DNA from: Maribacter sp. 1_MG-2023 | GTDB lineage: Bacteria; Bacteroidota; Bacteroidia; Flavobacteriales; Flavobacteriaceae | NCBI RefSeq assembly: GCF_030547005.1 | Contig: NZ_JAUOPN010000008.1 | Location: 62,001-126,000 of the forward strand | Length of the DNA stretch: 64,000 bases | Reading direction: 5' to 3' | In this document: positions 37,688 through 46,180 of the stretch, piece after piece | Layout of the letters: each line of letters starts with the position of its first letter | Position numbering within the stretch: the stretch's first letter is position 1 | Notes under the pieces: generated by a model | What the model was told of the DNA's origin: nothing | The model's database searches: none | Seen by the model: only the letters and a program-made list of their open reading frames with translations | Program-made: the position numbers and the translations under genes

Positions 37688-37724
37688 AAAAGGCCTATTT
37701 TTAGTTTTAAAATGGGCCTTTTTT
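37688..37724 (+). terminator. Possible intercistronic terminator/attenuator after nagB
   Basis: AAAAGGCC and GGCCTTTT arms (about 37688-37695 and 37715-37722) flank an AT-rich loop of about 19 bases and end in a T run. The stem is short and the next ATG follows at 37731, so it may only partly stop transcription and lower expression of the downstream genes. Confidence 0.5.
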
Positions 37725-37730
37725 ACATTT

Positions 37731-39257
37731 ATGACAAAACAACTCACCCTACTACTTTTACTTCTTAATTCTTGCGGAGTTTTTCAATCATACGAAAAAC
37801 ATCCGAAGAGAGAATTTAGAGGCGTATGGATCGCTACGGTCGTCAATATCGATTGGCCAAAAAATGGCAATGATACTTCTGAGAAACAAAAAGCTGACTA
37901 TCTTAAAATTCTAGACTTTTACGAAAGAGAAAATTACAACGCAGTAATCGTACAAGTTCGTGCTGCAGGTGATGCTTTTTATGAATCTGATTTCGCACCC
38001 TATTCCCGATTTTTAACCGGTAAAGAAGGCACTGCACCAAAGTGGAATACAGATGTTCTTGAATGGATGATTAACGAAGCTCACCAGCGTGGTATGGAGT
38101 TCCACGCATGGCTGAATCCGTATAGAGCAACTTTCGATGAAAATTTCGAAGTCCTTTCTGAGAATCATGACTACTGCACTCACCCAGAGTGGATAGTGCA
38201 TTATGGCAAAAAGAACTACTACAACCCTGGTTTACCAGAAGTACGCAAGCATTTTTCAAATATCATTGCAGAATTAGTTACTACATATGATATAGATGCC
38301 ATTCATTTTGATGATTATTTTTATCCGTACACCATTAAAGATGAAGTTTTTAATGACTCTTTAACTTTTGAAACTTACGCACAAAAAGATCAGACTATTG
38401 ATGACTGGCGACGTAACAATATAGACTCTCTTGTAAGTCAATCTCACAAAACTATAAAATCGATTAAGCCATGGGTACAGTTTGGTATTAGTCCGTTTGG
38501 GGTGTGGAAAAACAATTCCACCGATCCAAAAGGTTCAGATACTAAAGCAGGGCAAACCACTTACGAAGATTTATATGCAGACCCTTTACTTTGGATGGAA
38601 AAAGGATGGATCGATTACCTAGCTCCCCAAGTATATTGGAGTATGGATTTACCTGTAGCGTCTCATACCAAAATTGTAGACTGGTGGTCTAAAAACAACT
38701 ATAGCACTAACCTATATGTAGGTAACGGTCCATATAAAATCAGAAACAACAGCGATAAAGCTTGGGATGATATTAAAGAAATACCCAATCAATTAGAACT
38801 CGCACGAGAAACTCCACAAATAAAGGGCAACATCATGTTCAGTGCTAAATCTTTAATGAGCAATAATGAAGATGTAGTTGAATATATTCATAAGAAATAT
38901 TACAAGTTACCAGCTTTGAATCCTGTTTCTTCACTGGCAAAAAATCATATTTCAACATCACCTAAACTATTAGATGTTTCATTAGATGGTGATGAGGTCA
39001 TTCTAGAATATGATGATTTAAGAAGCTATCGTTATGCACTTCTTTATAGGGCTGGTAGAAAGGTAAAAGAGGAATATCCTATTAAAAAATTACTATCTAA
39101 AAATTTAGTGACAGCGAATTCTAATTCCATTCGCATATCAAAATCAGATTACCGTAAATCATTTTACAGCATCAGCTTTATTGATTTTTATAGTGCAGAA
39201 ACGAAACCAACAGTTATCAACCTAAAGAACAATCTTAAAAATGATTCAAAAAGATAA
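37731..39257 (+). CDS. Family 10 glycosyl-hydrolase-like (GHL10, DigH-like) lipoprotein
   Basis: A 508-residue lipoprotein (Cys15 in LLLNSCGVF) with a GHL10/DUF187 TIM-barrel domain: REFRGVWIATVVNIDWP at the start, VIVQVRAAGDAFYESDFAPYSRFLTG in pieces, GMEFHAWLNPYR, IDAIHFDDYFYPY, and WIDYLAPQVYWSMD. E. coli DigH (YddW), of the same family, cleaves peptidoglycan glycan strands stripped of stem peptides, so this envelope-anchored enzyme may produce the disaccharides recycled by the downstream genes. The C-terminal 110 or so residues look like a small beta-sandwich. The gene overlaps the permease gene by 17 bases. Confidence 0.85.
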   Translation: MTKQLTLLLLLLNSCGVFQSYEKHPKREFRGVWIATVVNIDWPKNGNDTSEKQKADYLKILDFYERENYNAVIVQVRAAGDAFYESDFAPYSRFLTGKEGTAPKWNTDVLEWMINEAHQRGMEFHAWLNPYRATFDENFEVLSENHDYCTHPEWIVHYGKKNYYNPGLPEVRKHFSNIIAELVTTYDIDAIHFDDYFYPYTIKDEVFNDSLTFETYAQKDQTIDDWRRNNIDSLVSQSHKTIKSIKPWVQFGISPFGVWKNNSTDPKGSDTKAGQTTYEDLYADPLLWMEKGWIDYLAPQVYWSMDLPVASHTKIVDWWSKNNYSTNLYVGNGPYKIRNNSDKAWDDIKEIPNQLELARETPQIKGNIMFSAKSLMSNNEDVVEYIHKKYYKLPALNPVSSLAKNHISTSPKLLDVSLDGDEVILEYDDLRSYRYALLYRAGRKVKEEYPIKKLLSKNLVTANSNSIRISKSDYRKSFYSISFIDFYSAETKPTVINLKNNLKNDSKR

Positions 39258-40515
39258 GGGCGCCTGGGCATGGGTTCCAGTTTTATATTTCACACAAGGG
39301 TTGCCTTATGTTTTGGTGGTTACCGTTTCGGTAATTATGTACAAAAAATTAGGTGTCAGCAATGAAGACATTGGATTATATACCAGTTTATTGTATTTAC
39401 CATGGGTATTGAAACCATTATGGAGTCCGTTCGTAGATTTAAAAAGCACCAAGCGTAAATGGTTTTTAGCCATGCAACTGTTAATTGCGGTTTCGTTATT
39501 AGGCGTTGGTTTGACTTTACCTACCAATATGTTTTTCATATCATCATTAGCCTGTTTTTGGATGGCGGCATTTGCATCGGCAACTAACGACATTGCCTCA
39601 GACGGGTATTATATGTTGGGCTTAACCGAAAAGAAACAATCTTTCTTCGTAGGTATGCGTAGTACTTTCTATCGACTAGCAATGGTAACTGGTGAAGGGT
39701 TGATTGTTGTTTTAGCAGGATTTTTAGAAAATAAATATGGTGACAATACCAAAGCTTGGAGCGTAACCATGTCGGCAGCAGCATTTTTAATGTTGATTAT
39801 GACGGTTGCCAACTTCTTTGTTACCCCAAAATATGAATCTGAAAGCACGGAAGAAAAAGAAAAACCTGCAGGATTCTTAGAAGTATTTGCCACCTTTTTC
39901 AAAAAACCAGGTATCGGTATTGCGCTGGCGTTTATACTAACCTATCGATTAGGCGAATCTCAATTAGTGAAAATGACATCACCCTTTCTTCTTGATTCTC
40001 CCGATAAAGGCGGATTAGGATATTCCACAGAACAGCTAGGAACTATTTTCGGTACAGCAGGTGTTATTTTTCTTTCTATAGGCGGAATTTTAGGAGGTGT
40101 TTTAATTTCTAGAGATGGGTTAAAAAAATGGATGCTACCAATGGTGCTTTCATTAAACCTACCGAATATTTTATATGCGATACTGGCGGTGACAAATACC
40201 ACTAATATATATGCAGTAACGGCAACGGTAATTTTTGAAAAATTCGGCTACGGATTCGGTTTCGCAGCCTTTTTAATGTACCTCATTTATATTGCCGACG
40301 GTAAATCTAAAACCTCACATTACGCCATTGCCACAGGTTTTATGGCACTGGGCATGATGCTACCAGGTATGGCCAGCGGCTATATTCAACAATGGCTGGG
40401 TTATGACGGATTTTTTATTTGGGTAGTTATTGCTGCATTACCTGCGTTATTCTTACTAAAATTCATTTCTTATCCGGCAGATTTCGGTAAAAAAACATCA
40501 GCTCCCAATGAATAA
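39241..40515 (+). CDS. AmpG-like MFS muropeptide permease
   Basis: A 424-residue major-facilitator protein with about 12 membrane helices. The start (WVPVLYFTQGLPYVLVVTVS) and LPWVLKPLWSPFVDLKSTKRKW resemble AmpG, which imports GlcNAc-anhydroMurNAc(-peptides) from the periplasm by proton symport. FASATNDIASDGYYM is another AmpG-type segment. Its position just before a cytoplasmic NagZ and AnmK strongly supports muropeptide or disaccharide import. It overlaps the GHL10 gene by 17 bases and nagZ by 8 bases, implying translational coupling. Substrate by family and context. Confidence 0.85.
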   Translation: MIQKDKGAWAWVPVLYFTQGLPYVLVVTVSVIMYKKLGVSNEDIGLYTSLLYLPWVLKPLWSPFVDLKSTKRKWFLAMQLLIAVSLLGVGLTLPTNMFFISSLACFWMAAFASATNDIASDGYYMLGLTEKKQSFFVGMRSTFYRLAMVTGEGLIVVLAGFLENKYGDNTKAWSVTMSAAAFLMLIMTVANFFVTPKYESESTEEKEKPAGFLEVFATFFKKPGIGIALAFILTYRLGESQLVKMTSPFLLDSPDKGGLGYSTEQLGTIFGTAGVIFLSIGGILGGVLISRDGLKKWMLPMVLSLNLPNILYAILAVTNTTNIYAVTATVIFEKFGYGFGFAAFLMYLIYIADGKSKTSHYAIATGFMALGMMLPGMASGYIQQWLGYDGFFIWVVIAALPALFLLKFISYPADFGKKTSAPNE

Positions 40516-42073
40516 TATGATACCTAGAAAAGAAGCTATAGAAAAACTCTCTTTGATTGAAAAAGTCGGACAACTTTTTATGCCTGCAGCTTTTATCAAT
40601 GATACAGAAGAAGAGATACAGCAATTAGAAAAACTGATATCTGAGCACCATGTGGGCGGACTCTGTTTCTTTCATTCAAGAGCAAGTGCTGCTACTAATT
40701 TCGAAGGCAAGAAAAAAATAGTGGTCAATAAAAATAGTTTTGACACCTTAAAAAACCTCATCAAGAGATATCAAAAAGCAGCAACATACCCCCTATTGAT
40801 TTCTATTGATGCCGAATGGGGTTTGGCTATGCGAATTGAGAATACTCCGCAGTATCCATACGCTATTACTCTCGGTGCAAATATTGCTAATGAGCCCTTA
40901 GTTTTTGAAGTTGGCAAGCAAATTGCCAAAGATTGCAAAGCTGCCGGTATTCATTGGAATCTGTCCCCAGTGGTTGACATCAACATCAACCCGAATAACC
41001 CAGTAATCGGTTATCGTTCTTTTGGTGATGACAAACATAAGGTGATCACCATGGCAAGTGCATTTGTAAAAGGTACTCAAAGTGAAGGTGTACTTACGAG
41101 CATTAAACATTTTCCTGGTCACGGAGATACCGCTACAGATTCCCATTTGGGTTTACCGGTTATAGATAAATCGAAAGAAGAACTTATTGAGAATGAATTG
41201 TATCCTTTTCAAAAATTAATAGATGAAGGTGTAGATTCGGTTATGGTGGGTCACTTATCCGTTCCTGCGCTAACCAAAAATGCTAGTCTACCTTCAAGTA
41301 TCAATAAAGATATTATTTCCGGAATACTTCGTACGGAAATGGGCTTTGACGGTTTGGTTATTTCAGATGCGTTAAATATGCATGCCGTATCAAAACATTA
41401 TCCAGTAAAGGGAGAATTAGAATGGCTGGCTTTTGACGCTGGTAATGACGTATTATGTTTTGCAGAACATATAGAAGAAGGTATTCAGCATATCTTAAAA
41501 AATGCCACTGAAACTCAAATTAACAAAAGCATAGAACGCATTTGGCAGCTGAAAGAAAAAGCAATTTTAAATGAAGATTTACCGCTTAAATTGACCGACC
41601 CCAATTCTTTAAATAGAAAAATAGCAGAGAACTCCCTGACTTTACATCATGGTAAAGCTGCAGATATTGCAGCTTTTAAAACTACCGATTTTTGCACGTT
41701 GACCATAAAGCGATTTGGAGCCGACCAAACGAAGCAAGATATTTTAGATAATATCTTAGAAATGAAAAAGGAAGTTGAACAAGAAACAGAAATTCTACTA
41801 CTCCTTACTCCCCCACAAATAAAACCAACCAACAATTTCGGATTCTACGATGAGGAAATTTACTTTATTAACGAGCTGATTACAACTAAGAATGTTGTGC
41901 TATATCACTTCGGTAATCCGTATGCATTGAAGTTTTTCAGTACGGGAAAAACTACGGCAGCTGTAATCGCCTATCAAAATTTCAAGGAGTTTCAAGATGT
42001 TGCAACAGAGCATTTTTTAGGCAACCTTGAAGCAAAAGGAAAATTGCCATTTAATATCGAGAAAAGCCTATGA
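40508..42073 (+). CDS. nagZ: Beta-N-acetylhexosaminidase, family GH3 (NagZ)
   Basis: Hydrolyses GlcNAc from GlcNAc-anhydroMurNAc. It is 521 residues with no signal peptide (starts MNNMIPRKEA), so cytoplasmic like E. coli NagZ and consistent with the permease upstream. The GH3 catalytic residues are clear: K200-H201 with FPGHGDTATDSH (NagZ-specific acid/base Asp-His pair D211 and H213), and the nucleophile D287 in VISDALNMHAV. The C-terminal 150 or so residues form a second domain present in longer Bacteroidota forms but absent from the 341-residue E. coli enzyme. The stop overlaps the next ATG by 4 bases. Confidence 0.93.
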   Translation: MNNMIPRKEAIEKLSLIEKVGQLFMPAAFINDTEEEIQQLEKLISEHHVGGLCFFHSRASAATNFEGKKKIVVNKNSFDTLKNLIKRYQKAATYPLLISIDAEWGLAMRIENTPQYPYAITLGANIANEPLVFEVGKQIAKDCKAAGIHWNLSPVVDININPNNPVIGYRSFGDDKHKVITMASAFVKGTQSEGVLTSIKHFPGHGDTATDSHLGLPVIDKSKEELIENELYPFQKLIDEGVDSVMVGHLSVPALTKNASLPSSINKDIISGILRTEMGFDGLVISDALNMHAVSKHYPVKGELEWLAFDAGNDVLCFAEHIEEGIQHILKNATETQINKSIERIWQLKEKAILNEDLPLKLTDPNSLNRKIAENSLTLHHGKAADIAAFKTTDFCTLTIKRFGADQTKQDILDNILEMKKEVEQETEILLLLTPPQIKPTNNFGFYDEEIYFINELITTKNVVLYHFGNPYALKFFSTGKTTAAVIAYQNFKEFQDVATEHFLGNLEAKGKLPFNIEKSL

Positions 42074-42924
42074 ATCATAATGGGTGGATAAGAGTTTTAG
42101 CAATTGTAATACCCTATTTCCTTATAATAGGTTTATTCCAAGTTGCGGGTGCTTTACTAGCAGGTGTTCCCGTGGGTGATATGGACTACGAAGAAACGAC
42201 CATACAACATGTAATCATGACGGCTTTTTCTTTTTTAGGCACATTTCTACTCATTTGGCTTTTTATGAGATTTGTAGACAAAGAAAAATTTATAGAAGTA
42301 GGACTTCAACTTAAAAACAGAAAAAAGGATATCGCCATAGGCACTTTACTAGGATTATTAATTATGACTTTTGCCTATTTTGGTTTAACTGTTTCAAACG
42401 AAATTGTATTCTCTCGATTCAATTTTAATTTCCAAGAATTGTTTTTAACTACCTTACTGTTTATACTCGTAGCAATTTTAGAAGAAGTGCTGTTTAGGGG
42501 GTATATTCAAAAAAACCTAATGCTCTCATTTAACAAATATGTTGCATTAATAGTTGCTTCTGCACTTTTTGCTTTAATGCATGGCGCCAACCCTAACATA
42601 AGTTTGTTTAGCTTACTGGGGCTTTTCTTAGCCGGTATGGCTTTGGGGGCTACATATATGTATACGAAAAACTTATGGTACCCAATAGCATTTCATTTTA
42701 GCTGGAACCTCTTTCAGTCATTACTAGGTTTTAACGTTAGTGGGCAAGATATTTATAGTATTATTGAATTTACGGTTCCAGAAAATAACAAAATTAACGG
42801 AGGTCAATTTGGCTTTGAAGGCTCTATTTTTTCTTTAGTAACTGAAATAATTTTAGTGGTATTAATCATATATTATTACCAAGTAAAAAAGAAACCCCAA
42901 TTGATTACAAATGAAAATATATAA
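42070..42924 (+). CDS. CPBP-family intramembrane glutamic protease
   Basis: A 284-residue polytopic membrane protein of the Rce1/CAAX-like CPBP family. The three active-site motifs are present: EEVLFR (E138, E139, R143), H171 in LMHGANP, and FHFSWN with H209 and N213. About seven or eight hydrophobic helices are visible. Family members process or degrade membrane proteins or peptides (bacteriocin maturation, regulated proteolysis). Its ATG overlaps the nagZ stop and its end overlaps anmK by 14 bases, so it is firmly inside the recycling operon, although no known role there exists. Substrate unknown. Confidence 0.88.
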   Translation: MNHNGWIRVLAIVIPYFLIIGLFQVAGALLAGVPVGDMDYEETTIQHVIMTAFSFLGTFLLIWLFMRFVDKEKFIEVGLQLKNRKKDIAIGTLLGLLIMTFAYFGLTVSNEIVFSRFNFNFQELFLTTLLFILVAILEEVLFRGYIQKNLMLSFNKYVALIVASALFALMHGANPNISLFSLLGLFLAGMALGATYMYTKNLWYPIAFHFSWNLFQSLLGFNVSGQDIYSIIEFTVPENNKINGGQFGFEGSIFSLVTEIILVVLIIYYYQVKKKPQLITNENI

Positions 42925-43987
42925 AATTATTGGTCTCATGTCTGGCACATCTTTAGATGGTCTTGATTTAGCTTATTGCCACATTTGGGAGAAAAATGGG
43001 GTTTGGGAGTTTGATATTAAAGAAACTAAAAGTATCACGTATTCATCAGATATGCTGAATACCCTTAAAGATGCTATTAGTCTATCCGCAGAAAAACTTA
43101 TAGAACTACATAACACATACGGTACGTGGCTAGGTGAGCAAACCTCGATATTTATTAACGAGAATAAATTAGATGTAGACTACATAGCAAGTCATGGTCA
43201 CACCACCCATCACCGACCAGAAATGGGTCTTACTTATCAAGTAGGTTCAGGGCAACACTTGGCAAACGCTACAGGTATTAAAGTAATTGCAGATTTCAGA
43301 ACAAACGATTTAGCACTTGGCGGACAAGGTGCTCCACTAGTACCTATAGGTGACCGCATGTTTTTCAATGAATATGATTATTGCCTAAATCTTGGCGGTA
43401 TCAGCAATGTGTCTTTTGAAGTAAAGGACAAGAGAATAGCATATGATATTGGTTTGGCAAATATGATTCTAAACTATATCACCAGAAAAGTTGACTTAGA
43501 ATACGACGAGGATGGCAAACTAGCACGTTCTGGCAGCATTAACACTAAAATGTTAAAGCAATTAAACAATCTAAAATATTATTTATTACCACATCCGAAA
43601 TCGATTGGCTATGAATGGTTTTTGGAAGAAGTTGTACCTATAGTTGAAAATACTGATGATACCATAGAAAATCTACTTTATACAAGCATTCACCATATAT
43701 GCGATAAGGTAACACAACAAATCAATCTCAATTTTAAGCACGATAAGCAACAATTATTGGTTACAGGTGGTGGTGCATTGAACTCTTTTTTATTGGAGAC
43801 CTTGCAACAAAAGTTAGGTAGCACAACAGAGGTAGTTGTGCCAGAAAAAATAATCATAGAATTTAAAGAAGCATTGGTATTTGCTTTAATGGGTGTTTTA
43901 AGAGTAGAACAATTAACAAATGTACTTTCATCTGTTACCGGGGCAAAAAAAGATTCTTCGAGTGGAGTATTGTTCATACCCAATTAA
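42911..43987 (+). CDS. anmK: Anhydro-N-acetylmuramic acid kinase
   Basis: Converts 1,6-anhydroMurNAc and ATP to MurNAc-6-phosphate, the MurQ substrate. It is 358 residues (E. coli 369). ASKHA-fold motifs: IGLMSGTSLDGLDLAYC near the N-terminus (ATP and sugar site), IASHGHTTHHRP, VIADFRTNDLALGGQGAPLVPIGD in pieces with the catalytic Asp, NLGGISNVS, and LLVTGGGALN. It is the last gene of the operon starting at 35744 and starts inside the 3' end of the CPBP gene. Only a short inverted repeat follows, not a strong terminator. Confidence 0.96.
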   Translation: MKIYKIIGLMSGTSLDGLDLAYCHIWEKNGVWEFDIKETKSITYSSDMLNTLKDAISLSAEKLIELHNTYGTWLGEQTSIFINENKLDVDYIASHGHTTHHRPEMGLTYQVGSGQHLANATGIKVIADFRTNDLALGGQGAPLVPIGDRMFFNEYDYCLNLGGISNVSFEVKDKRIAYDIGLANMILNYITRKVDLEYDEDGKLARSGSINTKMLKQLNNLKYYLLPHPKSIGYEWFLEEVVPIVENTDDTIENLLYTSIHHICDKVTQQINLNFKHDKQQLLVTGGGALNSFLLETLQQKLGSTTEVVVPEKIIIEFKEALVFALMGVLRVEQLTNVLSSVTGAKKDSSSGVLFIPN

Positions 43988-44005
43988 ACTTTTTTACCTA
44001 ATTTA

Positions 44006-44018
44006 CTCGATAATCGAG
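44006..44018. repeat. Short palindrome after anmK
   Basis: CTCGAT-A-ATCGAG, two perfect 6-base arms, 19 bases beyond the anmK stop and about 100 before the acetate-transport genes. It could be a weak terminator or an operator; the T-run after it is poor. Confidence 0.35.
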
Positions 44019-44119
44019 ATTTAAATACAAAGCGAATTACCGCTGTAGCATATTATTTTTTACTTGAAGTTTCCCTCGATGAATTCTTAGGATATTCACT
44101 TCATAAAACCAAAAAAGAC

Positions 44120-44380
44120 ATGTCAGAAAAACAAAAGAAAGCAACCGCTTACTGGAAAGAAAATGTTAGGTACTTATTCATTTTATTAGCTATATGGTTC
44201 GTTGTTTCCTTTGGAGCAGGCATTTTATTTAAAGAAGCCTTAGATACCATTAAAATCGGAGGTTTTAAATTGGGCTTTTGGTTTGCGCAGCAAGGGTCCA
44301 TTTATGTATTTGTAATTCTGATTTTTGTTTATGTAAGGCTCATGAACAAATTGGATAAAAAATACGGCTATAACGAATAA
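44120..44380 (+). CDS. DUF4212 small subunit of a sodium:solute symporter
   Basis: An 86-residue membrane protein with two helices (about residues 16-36 and 50-74), typical of DUF4212: the N-terminal YWKENVRYLFILLAIWFVVSFG and the loop GFKLGFWFAQQGS. It is found next to VC_2705-type SSS symporters and is thought to be an accessory subunit. Here it lies 33 bases upstream of that symporter and with acs downstream, pointing to uptake and activation of acetate or another short carboxylate. Confidence 0.92.
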   Translation: MSEKQKKATAYWKENVRYLFILLAIWFVVSFGAGILFKEALDTIKIGGFKLGFWFAQQGSIYVFVILIFVYVRLMNKLDKKYGYNE

Positions 44381-44413
44381 CAGCATAACCATTAACCACC
44401 AAAAAACCACATT

Positions 44414-46108
44414 ATGAATGTTCAAACCTGGACGTATATTTTAGTAGGAATCACCTTTGCCCTTTACATAGGTATCGCAATCTATTCAAGAGCTGGATCC
44501 ACGAAAGATTTTTATGTTGCCGGTGGCGGAGTTTCGCCACTTGCAAACGGAATGGCAACTGCAGCCGATTGGATGTCTGCCGCCTCGTTCATTTCAATGG
44601 CAGGTATAATTTCATTCGCTGGTTATGACGGCTCAGTATACCTAATGGGCTGGACAGGGGGTTATGTATTACTAGCATTACTTTTAGCACCTTATTTACG
44701 TAAATTCGGGAAATTCACAGTACCTGATTTTATAGGTGATAGATACTACTCAAAAACAGCACGTATTGTGGCTGTAATTTGTGCACTGATTGTGTCATTT
44801 ACTTATGTAGCAGGGCAAATGCGCGGTGTAGGGGTCGTATTCTCAAGATTCCTTCAAGTAGATATCGATACAGGTGTTATCATTGGTATGATCATCGTTT
44901 TGTTTTATGCCGTTCTAGGCGGAATGAAAGGTATCACTTATACACAAGTAGCTCAGTATTGTGTGTTGATTTTTGCTTTTATGGTTCCTGCAATTTTCAT
45001 TTCCATTCAAATGACCGGTAACCCAATTCCTCAATTAGGTATGGGATCAACATTAAATGATGGCTCTGGCACATTTTTGCTAGATAAGTTAGACGGATTA
45101 TCAACAGAACTCGGGTTCAATGAATACACCGATGGATCTAAATCAATAACAGATATTTTTGCCATCACCTTAGCCTTAATGGTAGGTACAGCAGGGTTAC
45201 CGCATGTAATCGTTCGATTCTTTACCGTTAAAAAAGTAAAAGATGCACGTAAATCTGCCGGACTAGCATTACTGTTAATTGCTATTCTATACACTACGGC
45301 ACCAGCTGTTGCTGTATTTGCCAAAACCAATCTTATTAATACTGTTAGCAACGAAGAATATGCTAGTATGCCAGTTTGGTTTAAAAACTGGGAAGAAACC
45401 GGACTACTATCTTTTGACGATAAAAATAAAGATGGCAAAATTCAATATGTAGCTGATAAAACCAAAAATGAGTTAACCATAGATAATGACATTATGGTAT
45501 TGGCGAATCCTGAAATTGCAGATTTACCTGCTTGGGTAATTGCCCTAGTAGCAGCTGGCGGATTAGCTGCAGCGCTTTCAACAGCAGCGGGGCTTTTGCT
45601 AGTTATTTCGGCATCTGTTTCTCATGATTTAGTGAAGAAAGTATTTAAGCCGAATATTTCTGACAAAGCAGAATTATGGGTCGCTAGAGGCGCAGCAACA
45701 GTTGCTGTAGTTATCGCAGGTTATTTTGGTATAAATCCACCAGGCTTTGTTGCCGCAGTAGTAGCCCTTGCATTCGGTTTGGCAGCAGCCTCCTTCTTCC
45801 CGGCAATTGTTCTCGGTATCTTTTATAAAAAAATGAATAAAGAAGGAGCCATCAGCGGAATGGTTATCGGTATCATTCTTATGCTGTTTTATATGACCAA
45901 GTTTAAATTCGGCTGGTTTGGTGGTGGAACTCCTGAAGATTGGTGGTTTGGTATTTCACCAGAAGGGTTTGGTAGTATCGCTATGATTGCTAACTTTATT
46001 GTAGCAATTATTGTTTTACAATTTACCCCAGAGCCACCTGAAGATGTTCAAGAAATTGTAGAAAACATTAGAATACCCAGTGGTGCAGGTGAAGCCACAG
46101 GTCATTAA
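44414..46108 (+). CDS. Sodium:solute symporter, VC_2705/ActP-like (probable acetate uptake)
   Basis: A 564-residue SSS-family transporter with about 13 membrane helices. Family motifs include FYVAGGGVSPLANGMATAADWMSAASF (in pieces, residues 33-59), KFTVPDFIGDRY and GTAGLPHVIVRFFTV. A soluble loop around residues 315-365 contains DKNKDGKI (336-343), which resembles an EF-hand calcium loop although position 12 is Ala. Context with DUF4212 and acetyl-CoA synthetase makes acetate the likely substrate, co-transported with Na+. The acs ATG follows after 72 bases. Confidence 0.9.
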   Translation: MNVQTWTYILVGITFALYIGIAIYSRAGSTKDFYVAGGGVSPLANGMATAADWMSAASFISMAGIISFAGYDGSVYLMGWTGGYVLLALLLAPYLRKFGKFTVPDFIGDRYYSKTARIVAVICALIVSFTYVAGQMRGVGVVFSRFLQVDIDTGVIIGMIIVLFYAVLGGMKGITYTQVAQYCVLIFAFMVPAIFISIQMTGNPIPQLGMGSTLNDGSGTFLLDKLDGLSTELGFNEYTDGSKSITDIFAITLALMVGTAGLPHVIVRFFTVKKVKDARKSAGLALLLIAILYTTAPAVAVFAKTNLINTVSNEEYASMPVWFKNWEETGLLSFDDKNKDGKIQYVADKTKNELTIDNDIMVLANPEIADLPAWVIALVAAGGLAAALSTAAGLLLVISASVSHDLVKKVFKPNISDKAELWVARGAATVAVVIAGYFGINPPGFVAAVVALAFGLAAASFFPAIVLGIFYKKMNKEGAISGMVIGIILMLFYMTKFKFGWFGGGTPEDWWFGISPEGFGSIAMIANFIVAIIVLQFTPEPPEDVQEIVENIRIPSGAGEATGH

Positions 46109-46180
46109 TTTTAAACAAATCAACATTCAACAACAACCAAAGGATTTCAACACCCTTTGCATACTAAATTAACGCATACC

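Noticed and set aside
44779..45021. 80-codon Arg/Cys-rich frame inside the symporter gene
   Set aside because: Overlaps the symporter in another frame and has composition typical of an out-of-frame reading.
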